DNA of 64,000 nucleotides from Deltaproteobacteria bacterium. GTDB lineage: Bacteria; Myxococcota_A; UBA9160; UBA6930. This document shows, in pieces, positions 56,444 to 64,000 of this stretch. Within the stretch, counting starts at the first letter, position 1. Each line of letters starts with the position of its first letter. The notes below the pieces were generated by a model. The model was not told where the DNA came from and ran no database searches. It worked only from the letters and a program-made list of their open reading frames with translations. A program made the position numbers and the translations under genes. Where the stretch lies: positions 1 to 64,000 of the forward strand of contig JAJDAP010000084.1 of NCBI GenBank assembly GCA_029261795.1. Reading direction: 5' to 3'.

Positions 56444-57424
56444 ATGCGCGCCTGGCAGATCACCAAGCACGGAGAGCCGACGGACGCCCTATCGCTCGTC
56501 GATGTCGCGCTCCCCGAAGTCGGCGAAGGCTTGATCCGCGTCGCCGTCGATGCCACGGGTCTTGGTCTTCCCGATGTCTTCATGTGTCGCGGAAGTTATG
56601 CGTTCAAACCCGAACTCCCGTTCACGCCCGGACAGGAGATCGTGGGCCGGGTGCTCGAGAGCTGCCCCGGTGGCCCGGAAGTCGGAACCCGCGTGATGGG
56701 GGTAACCGCCTTCTTCCTGGGCAAGGGTGGCTTCGCCGAACAGGCGCTGGCGCTTGCGAGTTCCTGCTTCGAAGCGCCCGAGCGATTGACCGATGGCGAA
56801 GCCGCCGGCTTCTGCATCCCCTACCACACGGCCCATGTCGGCCTCGTCTCGCGCGGGAAACTCGAAGTGGGCGAGACGCTTCTCGTGACGGGTGCCGCCG
56901 GTTCGAGTGGCGCCGCCGCCATCCAACTCGGCAAGGCCCTCGGTGCCCGGGTGATCGCTTTGGCGGGCGGCGGTGAGAAGGCGGACTTCTGCCGAGCGTC
57001 CGGCGCCGACCTCGCGATCGACCACAGCGCCGTCGACTGGATCGAGGCCGTGCAAGAGGCGACTGACGGCGCTGGCGCGGACGTCATCTACGAAGTCGTC
57101 GGCGGTGAAGTCTTCATGGGCGCGACACGCTGTATCGCGAACCAGGGCCGCATCCTGGCGGTCGGCTTCGCGAGCGGTGCCTGGGCCAATGCCAGTACGG
57201 CTCGGCTGGTCCAGACCAATGCCTCGGTGCTCGGCGTCTACGTCGGCGCCTACTCGCCGGAGCAGATGGGCGAGATCCACCGCGAACTCCTGGCACACCA
57301 CGAAGCGGGGCGGATCGCTTCGGAACCCGCGCGCATCTGGTCCTTCGACGAACTCCCGGCCGCACTCCAGACGCTGGCCGACCGCGAGATCATCGGGAAG
57401 GGCGTCCTGCTGGCAGCCCGGTAG
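56444..57424 (+). CDS. NADPH:quinone oxidoreductase-like medium-chain dehydrogenase
   Basis: The 326-residue MDR-family protein has no catalytic zinc Cys cluster and fits quinone-reductase/enoyl reductase types: MRAWQITKHGEPTDALSLVD, EIVGRVLESCPG, and the nucleotide site LLVTGAAGSSGAAAIQLGKA followed by ARVIALAGGGEKADF. It would reduce quinones or double bonds of enones with NADPH. ATG 56444 follows GAGAAGGAA. It is 18 bases after the MFS gene, so the efflux operon may continue through it and further into the aminotransferase. Confidence 0.92.
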   Translation: MRAWQITKHGEPTDALSLVDVALPEVGEGLIRVAVDATGLGLPDVFMCRGSYAFKPELPFTPGQEIVGRVLESCPGGPEVGTRVMGVTAFFLGKGGFAEQALALASSCFEAPERLTDGEAAGFCIPYHTAHVGLVSRGKLEVGETLLVTGAAGSSGAAAIQLGKALGARVIALAGGGEKADFCRASGADLAIDHSAVDWIEAVQEATDGAGADVIYEVVGGEVFMGATRCIANQGRILAVGFASGAWANASTARLVQTNASVLGVYVGAYSPEQMGEIHRELLAHHEAGRIASEPARIWSFDELPAALQTLADREIIGKGVLLAAR

Positions 57425-57477
57425 GTGGCTCGGCCGGGACTGGCGACCCGGTCCGCGGGCGCTCATCCTTGCGCGCG

Positions 57478-58422
57478 ATGTCTGATCCCGACCGAACAAT
57501 CTGGCTGGATGGCGAACTCGTTCCCTGGGGCAAGGCGCAGGTCCACGTGCTTTCCCATTCGATGGCGCGTGGCTCCCTCGTCTTCGACTACATGAGCGTG
57601 CGTCAGAACGAGCGCGGCACGGCGATCTTCCGCCTGGACGACCACGTCCAGCGTTTCCTCGATTCTTGCGAACTGGTCGGTCTGCCGTTGGTACAAGATG
57701 CAGCGGCATTGAAGCAGGCCTGCATCGAAGCCGTGAAGGCGAACCCGGGCGCCCGTGTCGTCAAACTCAACGCCTACCTGCCCTCGGTGGAAGTGGACGT
57801 GGTGCCCGTCGACGATCACGTGGCCGTGGCGGCCGCTGCCTACGATCCGTGGTCCGATGTCACCGAGCGGAGGTCCGAGGTACCTGCGCGTCCGCCCAAG
57901 ACCGTGCGGCTCTGGCTCGAGAAGGAACGCAAGCAGCGGCGGCCGGACATCATGCATCCCCACGCGAAGGTGGCGGCCAACTACGCTTCGCCCATGGTCG
58001 CGAAGTGGCGCGCAAAGCGGCGCGGTTACGACGAGGTCCTGCTCGTCGACGAGCAGGGAATGCTCGCCGAAGGGCCGACCACCAACTTCTTTCTGGTCGA
58101 TGGGGAGGGCACGCTCCACACGCCGCCGGAACAATCGGTCCTGCTAGGCGTCACCCGCCGCTCGATCCTCGCAATCGCCGAGGCGGATGGCTACAAGGTC
58201 GTCGAGGAGCGCATCCATCCCGATGCCCTGTGGGTGGCCGCGGAGGCGTTTCTCACCGGTACCAGCGCGGGTGTCTGGCCGATCCAATCCGTGGACGAAC
58301 GCCCGATCGGGCAGGAGTGCCCGGGCCCCGTCAGTCGAGCGCTCGCCGAGCGCTTCCGCGAGGTCACCGCGGGCCGAGACGAAGCGTTCGAGCACTGGCT
58401 GACCTACGTCGAAGGCGTCTGA
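57478..58422 (+). CDS. Branched-chain-type class IV aminotransferase
   Basis: The 314-residue PLP enzyme has the fold-type IV pattern: SHSMARGSLVFDYMSV, the catalytic Lys in HAKVAANYASPMVAKW, EVLLVDEQGMLAEGPTTNFF (PLP phosphate and carboxylate contacts), and GVTRRSILAIAE. It transfers amino groups between branched-chain or related amino acids and 2-oxoglutarate. ATG 57478 (MSDPDRTIWLDG) is preferred; TTG 57469 in frame is possible. The overall sequence is nearer to IlvE/DAAT hybrids than to housekeeping ilvE, so a specialised substrate is possible. It is one base before the phosphatase gene. Confidence 0.92.
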   Translation: MSDPDRTIWLDGELVPWGKAQVHVLSHSMARGSLVFDYMSVRQNERGTAIFRLDDHVQRFLDSCELVGLPLVQDAAALKQACIEAVKANPGARVVKLNAYLPSVEVDVVPVDDHVAVAAAAYDPWSDVTERRSEVPARPPKTVRLWLEKERKQRRPDIMHPHAKVAANYASPMVAKWRAKRRGYDEVLLVDEQGMLAEGPTTNFFLVDGEGTLHTPPEQSVLLGVTRRSILAIAEADGYKVVEERIHPDALWVAAEAFLTGTSAGVWPIQSVDERPIGQECPGPVSRALAERFREVTAGRDEAFEHWLTYVEGV

Positions 58423-58423
58423 G

Positions 58424-59062
58424 ATGGAGATCCTTCTCGTCCGCCACGGCGAGCCGGTGATCGCGAAGAGCGACCATGCGCCGGTGGATCCCGAACTCAC
58501 TTCGCGCGGGCAGTGGCAGGCCGAGTGTCTCGGCGATTGGCTCGCCTGCGAGGGCATCGATCACATCGTCGCCAGCACCCGGCGGCGGGCGCAGGAGACG
58601 GCCGCACCCCTGGCGCGACGTCTGGGTCTCGAGGTCGAGGTTCTCGACGACATCGACGAGATCGACCGCCTCGCTCGGGTGTACGCGCCGATCGAGATCT
58701 TGAAACTGCGCCATCCGGAAATCTGGGATGCGGTGCAACGGGGTGATTGGCAGTCGATTGGCTGGGACGACCCCGCGTACTTCCGTGAGCGCGTCGTCGC
58801 CGCCTGGGAGCGCCTTCTCGAGCGGGCCCCGGGCCAGCGCGTGGTGATGGCGTGCCACGGTGGCGTGATCCGCGCGATCGCGTCCCACGTGCTCGGACAC
58901 GACGACCCGTTCGTACTGGCGAACCCGCCGTTCGCATCGTGCTCGCGGCTGCGCGTCAGGGAAGGCTCGGTAAGGCTCGTCTCGCTGAACGAGGTGGGCC
59001 ACTTCGATGCGACGCGCCAGCGGGTCGTCGGCCCGGACGGCGAGGGATTCGACGCCCCGTAG
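58424..59062 (+). CDS. Histidine phosphatase family protein
   Basis: The 212-residue protein starts MEILLVRHGEPV with the phosphohistidine His8 of the RHGE motif. The second catalytic His lies in VVMACHGGVIRAI. An Arg (ASTRRRAQETA) completes the phosphate pocket. It belongs to the phosphoglycerate mutase/phosphatase branch, and could act on phospho-sugars, adenosylcobalamin-type phosphates (cobC-like) or other small phosphates. It begins one base after the aminotransferase stop. Function beyond phosphatase is unknown. Confidence 0.9.
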   Translation: MEILLVRHGEPVIAKSDHAPVDPELTSRGQWQAECLGDWLACEGIDHIVASTRRRAQETAAPLARRLGLEVEVLDDIDEIDRLARVYAPIEILKLRHPEIWDAVQRGDWQSIGWDDPAYFRERVVAAWERLLERAPGQRVVMACHGGVIRAIASHVLGHDDPFVLANPPFASCSRLRVREGSVRLVSLNEVGHFDATRQRVVGPDGEGFDAP

Positions 59063-59084
59063 CGTCCCGCTACGCTCCCTTGCC

Positions 59085-60044
59085 ATGCGCAGTCTCAGCG
59101 GCATCCAACCCTCGGGCGAGGCCCACATCGGCAACTACCTGGGTGCGATCCGCCAGCACGTCGAGATCGAGGGCATCTACTTCATCGCCGACTATCACTC
59201 GATGACCTCGGTGCGAAATGCCGAGGAGCGTCGCGAGCACGTCCACGAACTCGTGCTCGACTACCTCGCTTGTGGTTTCGACCCGACCGGTTCGATCCTC
59301 TACCGCCAGTCGGATCTACCGGAAACGGCCGAGCTGGCCTGGATGCTCTCGACGGTCACGCCGATGGGGCTGCTCCAACGCGCGACCTCCTACAAGGACA
59401 AACTGGCCGCGGGCGTTCCGGCGGATCACGGGTTGTTCGCCTACCCGGTGCTCCAGGCCGCCGACATCCTGCAGTTCAACCCCGATATCGTTCCGGTGGG
59501 CCAGGATCAGAAACAGCACGTGGAGATGACGCGCGACATCGCCACCAAGTTCAACCAGAGCTACGGGCGCGAAGTCTTCAAGCTTCCGGAACCGCAGATC
59601 CTCGAGTCCGTTGCCGTGGTTCCCGGCGTCGATGGGCGCAAGATGTCGAAGAGCTACGACAACACGCTGCGCATGTTCTGGCCAGAGAAGAAGCTGCGCA
59701 AAGCCGTGATGGCGATCGTGACCGATTCGACACCGGTGGAAGAACCGAAGGACACGAAGCAGACCGTATTCGCGCTCTGGTCCCTGTTTGCCGACGAAGC
59801 CGAACGCAAGGAAATGAAGGCCCGCGCGGCAGCGGGAGGGCTCGGCTACGGCGACGTGAAGAAGGAGCTCTTCGCCCGCATCATGGACCACTTCGGTGCC
59901 ATGCGGACGCGGCGCGAGGAACTGGCGGCAAAGCCCGGCACCGTCGAGGACGTGCTGCGTTCCGGCGCCGAGCGTGCTCGCGCAATCGCAGAACCGATCT
60001 GGGCCCAGGCTCGGCAGGCCGCAGGGGTTGGCCGCGTTCGTTAG
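59085..60044 (+). CDS. trpS: Tryptophan--tRNA ligase
   Basis: TrpS charges tRNA-Trp. The 319-residue protein starts at ATG 59085, MRSLSGIQPSGEAHIGNYLG, with the class I HIGH-like HIGN motif; the KMSKS motif is at 186-190 (GRKMSKSYDNT). The ATP and tryptophan regions LLQRATSYKDKL and PVGQDQKQHVEM are present. It is 22 bases after the phosphatase gene, unrelated in function, and its convergent neighbour is the Ser/Thr kinase. No strong ribosome site precedes the ATG; the 5' region is short. Confidence 0.96.
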   Translation: MRSLSGIQPSGEAHIGNYLGAIRQHVEIEGIYFIADYHSMTSVRNAEERREHVHELVLDYLACGFDPTGSILYRQSDLPETAELAWMLSTVTPMGLLQRATSYKDKLAAGVPADHGLFAYPVLQAADILQFNPDIVPVGQDQKQHVEMTRDIATKFNQSYGREVFKLPEPQILESVAVVPGVDGRKMSKSYDNTLRMFWPEKKLRKAVMAIVTDSTPVEEPKDTKQTVFALWSLFADEAERKEMKARAAAGGLGYGDVKKELFARIMDHFGAMRTRREELAAKPGTVEDVLRSGAERARAIAEPIWAQARQAAGVGRVR

Positions 60045-60053
60045 GCGATGGAA

Positions 60054-62849
60054 CTAACCACGCAGTGATTGCGCGATCTGCTGCAACCGCCGGCCGATGA
60101 CCTCGGTATTCGCAGGTCGATCGTCCGGAGATTTCGACATCATCTGGAGGATCAGGGCCGCCAGCGCCTCGGGGATGTCGGCCCCCATCGAACGAGGGTC
60201 CGGCGCCGGCGTATGGCGATGGTGCCAGGTGACGTCGCCCTTCTTGAACGGTCGGTGGCCGCTCGCCAGTTCGAACAGGGTGACGCCGAAGGCGTAGATG
60301 TCGGCGCGGTGGTCGACGTTCTCGCCGGTCGCCTGTTCGGGTGCCATGTAGTAGGGCGTGCCGCCGACGACCGTGGTCGAGCGCCTCACCTCCTCGGTCA
60401 TCTTCGCCAGGCCGAAGTCCATTACCTTGACGACGCGATCTTCGGTCAGGAAGAGGTTCGCCGATTTGATGTCGCGATGGATGATGCCCTGCGAATGCGC
60501 GAAACCGAGGCCGGTCGCAACCTGATGGCCGATGCGGGCGACATCGAGCGCCTGGAGTGCACCGTGCTGCTTGATGACCTCAGAGAGGGTCTGGCCGGTC
60601 AGCAGCTCCATCGTGATGAAGAAGAGGCCACCCTCCTGGTCGACGTCGTGGACCGTGACGATGTTCGGGTGGTTGAGCGAGGCCGACGCGCGTGCTTCGC
60701 GCAGGAATAGATCCACGGCGCGCGGGTGATCCTTCAGGCTGTCGGGCAGGCGCTTGAGCGCGACATCGCGTCCGAGCCGGCGATCCTTGGCGTGGTAGAC
60801 GATGCCCATGCCGCCACTGCCGACCTCGCGCACGATGTCGTAGCGGCTCGATTCGTCGAAGGCGCGCGGGAGCACTTCGGTGGCGGCCGAGTCCTGCTTC
60901 TGACGCGAGATCGATTTGCGTAGCTCCTCGATCCGGGTGATCACACCCTCGTGGTCGGGCCTGCGATCGGCCAGTTCCTCGAAGACCTTCAGGGCGCGGT
61001 CGGGTCGGCCCGCTTTCTCGAGCAGGTCGCCGTACCAGACGAAGGTGTCCGGGGAGGCGTCGTCCGGCCGGGAGAACGTGATCGCCTCGTCGGCCTTCTG
61101 CACAGCAAGTTCGAGCTGCCCCTGCTCGGTAAACGTCGTCGCCAGGATTCTGCACGCGGCGAAGTAGTCCGCATCGCGCGGGCCGACGTGCTGGAAGTTT
61201 CGGATCGCCCGCGCCGTTTCGCCGCGGTCGAGCGCCAGGCGTCCCGCCTCGAAGGCGTCTCCCTTCTTCTCGAGGGCGTCGAGCAATCGCGGTGCGCTGG
61301 CTTCGCGGTAGCAGATGACCGCGGCCTCGTAGTCGCCGGCATCCTCGTAGGCGCGCCCGGCGCGCAACAGATCCCCGGCAGCGTTGTACATCTCGGCGGC
61401 GCGTGCCGGGTCGTTTCCCTGTTCGAACAACGCGGCGGCGCGCTCGAACTCTCCGTGCTCGGCCCAGAGTTCGGCGGCTTCGAGGAAGCGCCCGGCGGCT
61501 TCGAAGCGTGCGGCCGCGGTTTCGGCGGTTCCGTGGCTCTGATGGAAACGCGCCAATAGCAGGTCCGCGGTTTCCTTCTGTCCGTCTCGTTCGAGGGCCG
61601 CGGACGCAACGGAAAGGTCGCCGCGCAGGAATGGCTCGACGGCGCCTTCGCAGCCCTGGAACACCAGCGCGAGATTCTCATCGAGGTCGACCTCGATCAT
61701 GAGCGGGTCGAAGGATTCCACCTCGATTCGACGTTCCGCGGCACGATCGATGCTGCCGATCAGCAGGGAGTGGGTGCCGATGGGCAACAACAGCCGGCCC
61801 ACACCGCTCTTCGCGAGCCGCATCGAGGTCGGGTCTCCGCCGAGCGCAAGCCGCGCGGCGCCGACCGGCTCTCCACCCGCCAGGATCCGGACTTCGACCG
61901 GGCAACCCTCGGGGCGAAGATCGAAGCACACGGGAACTGTCTTTCCCTTTTCGACTTTCACTTCGCGGTCGCGCCACTCTCGCTGCTGTTCGCCGTCGGG
62001 TTTCTCGAGGACGCCCTCGATCGTGCACCAGTAGGAACGCGCCGGGATGCCCCGGAAATGCGTTTCGCTCGCGATCAGGTTGTGTTCGAACTGGCTCGAG
62101 GCGCGGGCTTCGGGAGAGACTCCCGGCCGTTCGCGCTGGTTCCGCGCGCGCTTGCGGGAGAGGCGAACGCTGAAGGTGCCTCGCACATCGGTGGGCGTCT
62201 CGAGCGAAACCGCGAGGTCGCCCTTGCCGCGCATCACGCGGCGAAGCGCAGAGAGCAAGCCGATGGCCGCGAGCACGGCGATCGCGATCAAGCCGTGCTC
62301 GGCGAGATCTCGCGGCTTCGAGACCGATGTCGTTGGCGCGATTCGCCGCGCCGTCGTTTGCGGGCTCGGTGCCTCAGCGGGCTCGCTGGCCACCCGGTGG
62401 GTGTCCGGCTTCGGCGTGGGCGCCGCTACTCGGCGCGCCTTGCGATCGTCCTGATACAGAGCGGCGAGTTCTTCGTAGAGCGTGGCTTCGCCAGGAGCCA
62501 GGTCGATGGCGTCCTTCAACGCCTTGCGCGCGGCACTGAGCTCACCGATCTCCTCGTAGACCGTGGCCGCCTTCCTGAGCTCGGGGACCCAGCTCGCGTC
62601 CGGGGTTCGCCCCGGGTTCTGGGCGATCATCGAGGCCAGGGCGTCGCCCTCCCTGAACAACGCGTCGCCCAACTTGCCGCGGAGTTGCGCATCGTCGGGG
62701 CGCAGCCCGAGTTCCCGCCTCAGTTCGCTGACGCTCGCGGGCGAATCGGCCGCCTGCGCGCCGACGGGCACGCCCACGCAGAGTGCTGCGAGAAGCACGG
62801 CTGCGGAAGTACGCCGGAAGCCCGAGGAAGGTGGTTGCCTGTGACCCAT
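60054..62849 (-). CDS. Membrane Ser/Thr protein kinase with TPR repeats
   Basis: The 931-residue protein has its kinase at the C-terminus (about residues 668-930): Gly loop VGSGGMGIVYHAKD, VAIK-type VALKRLP, catalytic HRDIKSANLF (near 791) and DFG in VMDFGLAKM. Upstream are several TPR-like blocks (430-650: EHGEFERAAALFEQGN; AYEDAGDYEAAVICYREA), a beta-rich PEGA-like segment around 290-380, a transmembrane helix near residue 190 (GLIAIAVLAAIGLLSALRR), and an N-terminal signal-like hydrophobic stretch (16-34). The order TPR/sensor-membrane-TPR-kinase suggests sensing of an outside or assembly state. Usual Hanks kinases carry the kinase at the N-terminus. Confidence 0.9.
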   Translation of the reverse strand: MGHRQPPSSGFRRTSAAVLLAALCVGVPVGAQAADSPASVSELRRELGLRPDDAQLRGKLGDALFREGDALASMIAQNPGRTPDASWVPELRKAATVYEEIGELSAARKALKDAIDLAPGEATLYEELAALYQDDRKARRVAAPTPKPDTHRVASEPAEAPSPQTTARRIAPTTSVSKPRDLAEHGLIAIAVLAAIGLLSALRRVMRGKGDLAVSLETPTDVRGTFSVRLSRKRARNQRERPGVSPEARASSQFEHNLIASETHFRGIPARSYWCTIEGVLEKPDGEQQREWRDREVKVEKGKTVPVCFDLRPEGCPVEVRILAGGEPVGAARLALGGDPTSMRLAKSGVGRLLLPIGTHSLLIGSIDRAAERRIEVESFDPLMIEVDLDENLALVFQGCEGAVEPFLRGDLSVASAALERDGQKETADLLLARFHQSHGTAETAAARFEAAGRFLEAAELWAEHGEFERAAALFEQGNDPARAAEMYNAAGDLLRAGRAYEDAGDYEAAVICYREASAPRLLDALEKKGDAFEAGRLALDRGETARAIRNFQHVGPRDADYFAACRILATTFTEQGQLELAVQKADEAITFSRPDDASPDTFVWYGDLLEKAGRPDRALKVFEELADRRPDHEGVITRIEELRKSISRQKQDSAATEVLPRAFDESSRYDIVREVGSGGMGIVYHAKDRRLGRDVALKRLPDSLKDHPRAVDLFLREARASASLNHPNIVTVHDVDQEGGLFFITMELLTGQTLSEVIKQHGALQALDVARIGHQVATGLGFAHSQGIIHRDIKSANLFLTEDRVVKVMDFGLAKMTEEVRRSTTVVGGTPYYMAPEQATGENVDHRADIYAFGVTLFELASGHRPFKKGDVTWHHRHTPAPDPRSMGADIPEALAALILQMMSKSPDDRPANTEVIGRRLQQIAQSLRG

Positions 62850-62945
62850 CGCCCTGGTTCATCGACCGCACACGCAGCACGGTTAAGCGCAATGAATTCG
62901 GGGCTTTGGGGAAGTTCGCCGCAGCAATTCCGCCGCTACTGCGCT

Positions 62946-64000
62946 CTAGGCCACCGGAGCGGGCTGAGGGCCCCGCAGCAGCGTGCCGGGCAGACTGCCC
63001 GTGGGCTTGCCGTCTTCGAAGGTCACCTCGCCGCTCTTGATCGTGTAGCGATAGCCTTCGATCTGCTGGATCAGGCGATTCCCGCCGGCCGGCAGGTCGT
63101 AGACCATCTCGGGCGGATGAATGCGCAGGCCGTCGAAATCGATCACGTTCAGATCGGCGAGCATGCCCGGTTCGAGCGTGCCGCGGTCCTCGAAGCCGTA
63201 GAAGCGCGCCGTGTTCCGGGTCTGCTGCTCGACGATCGTTTCGAGTTCGATCTTGTCGCCACGGGTCCGGTCGCGAACCCAATGCGTGAGCAGGTAGGTC
63301 GGGATGCTGGCGTCGGCGATCAGGCCGCAGTGGGCGCCGCCATCGGACAGCGAGAACACCGAGCGGGGATGTAGCATCATCTCCTTGATCGGCTCGAGGT
63401 CACCGTCCGCATAACCAAGTAGCGGCAGATAGATCAGGCCCTTGCCATCGTTCTCCATCATCAGTGAGAAGGCGACCTCGCGCGGCTCGCGACCCTCGCG
63501 TTCGGCGATGGCGGCGATACTCCGCTCCGGCCCCGGCTCGTACTCGGGCGGATCGCCGAGCGGATACATCATCTGCCAGGCCTGCAGGATCAGCGCTTGC
63601 GGACCCATCGTGACCGCATCCATGTGCGGCTCGGTCTCGACCAGTTGACGTTGGATGTCGCCGTCCTTCATCCGCTCGACCCGGGCCGCAGGCGGCAGCG
63701 CCTTCAGCTCCTTCTGCCACAGGTCGTGGAACATGAAGGGCTGGGCGCTCGACTCGAAGCCGAGCAACAGGCCGGCCGGGCGCTGCGCCACCTGGGGTGT
63801 CAGGCAACCCCCTTCGGCGGCGTCCTTGTCGACGGCGTCGATCAGGCGTTTCCACTGGTCCTTGTCGACCGGGTTCTGGAGACACGCGAAGGAAACGGGC
63901 CGTCCGGTTTCCTTGCCGAGCCGCGACATCCAGTCGAGTTCCTTGCCTTCCGGTGCGAGATCGCTCGCGACCTCGAAGACACCGTGGCCGACCTCGCCTA
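62946..64000 (-). CDS. Amidohydrolase family protein (N-acyl-D-amino-acid deacylase-like), N-terminus beyond the edge
   Basis: A frame open to the right edge encodes at least 351 residues, GEVGHGVFEVASDLAPEGKE to the C-terminus. Visible are SFACLQNPVDK, late-barrel segments with DGGAHCGLIADASIPTYLLTHW, the Asp of SDGGAH as likely catalytic/metal residue, and the terminal beta-sandwich GTLEPGMLADLNVIDFDGLR. These match the D-aminoacylase/N-acyl-D-amino-acid deacylase group of amidohydrolases. The metal-binding HxH of strand 1 must lie outside the window. No ribosome site is expected here. Gap 62850-62945 before it contains nothing recognised. Confidence 0.85.
   Translation of the reverse strand, partial: GEVGHGVFEVASDLAPEGKELDWMSRLGKETGRPVSFACLQNPVDKDQWKRLIDAVDKDAAEGGCLTPQVAQRPAGLLLGFESSAQPFMFHDLWQKELKALPPAARVERMKDGDIQRQLVETEPHMDAVTMGPQALILQAWQMMYPLGDPPEYEPGPERSIAAIAEREGREPREVAFSLMMENDGKGLIYLPLLGYADGDLEPIKEMMLHPRSVFSLSDGGAHCGLIADASIPTYLLTHWVRDRTRGDKIELETIVEQQTRNTARFYGFEDRGTLEPGMLADLNVIDFDGLRIHPPEMVYDLPAGGNRLIQQIEGYRYTIKSGEVTFEDGKPTGSLPGTLLRGPQPAPVA

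Overview
The window is GC-rich, close-packed bacterial chromosome with about 55 protein genes and one tRNA gene. Gene content points to a Gram-negative organism: Mpl and an LD-carboxypeptidase for murein recycling, lipoproteins, an RND efflux system and an AsmA/DUF748 protein. Many acyl-CoA genes, a eukaryotic-type Ser/Thr kinase, a histone-fold protein and a GrdB-like selenoprotein suggest a Myxococcota/Desulfobacterota/Binatota-like ('deltaproteobacterial') lineage. That placement is inference from family content; no phylogenetic marker was run.

Layout. 1-992: left edge with a partial CDS, a secreted DUF4431 protein and a less GC-rich non-coding stretch. 993-4354: rpsF-rpsR-rplI-dnaB. 4356-7922: murein recycling (LdcA-like, serine hydrolase, Mpl). 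A large perfect palindrome then fills the whole gap to a convergent pair, thiD and a membrane MutS-like ATPase. 10711-13851: a secreted protein, a double-hotdog protein, and an Mrp ATPase with its Rrf2 regulator. 13968-27018: an acyl-CoA block (two crotonases, LLM oxidoreductase, GST, thioesterase, MaoC-type protein, tandem CaiB/BaiF, a catalytically dead-looking aldo/keto reductase, two acyl-CoA dehydrogenases, a 2-hydroxyacyl-CoA lyase). It probably degrades or remodels one or more unusual acyl-CoA substrates. A second copy of the palindrome lies inside it.

27097-44757: envelope and secreted proteins (glycine-zipper lipoprotein, MAPEG, DUF748, a protease-TPR-VWA lipoprotein, CocE-type hydrolase, esterases, a secreted HEIGH protein), plus a zinc-ribbon/histone-fold fusion at 36582. 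44834-49631: acyl-CoA synthetase, tRNA-Thr(CGU), SRPBCC protein, LCAT-like lipoprotein and a selenoprotein of the glycine/sarcosine/betaine reductase B family with an in-frame UGA and a SECIS-like hairpin. 49875-56425: TetR regulator, RND adaptor and pump, MFS transporter. 56444-64000: oxidoreductase, class IV aminotransferase, histidine phosphatase, trpS, a membrane Ser/Thr kinase with TPRs, and an amidohydrolase cut by the right edge.

Best candidates for something new are the zinc-ribbon/histone-fold protein, the pair of perfect palindromes with conserved outer and compensated inner arms, the protease-TPR-VWA lipoprotein, the UGA-decoded selenoprotein away from any visible reductase partner, and two genes whose family N-termini can only be translated from a CTG overlapping the upstream TGA.
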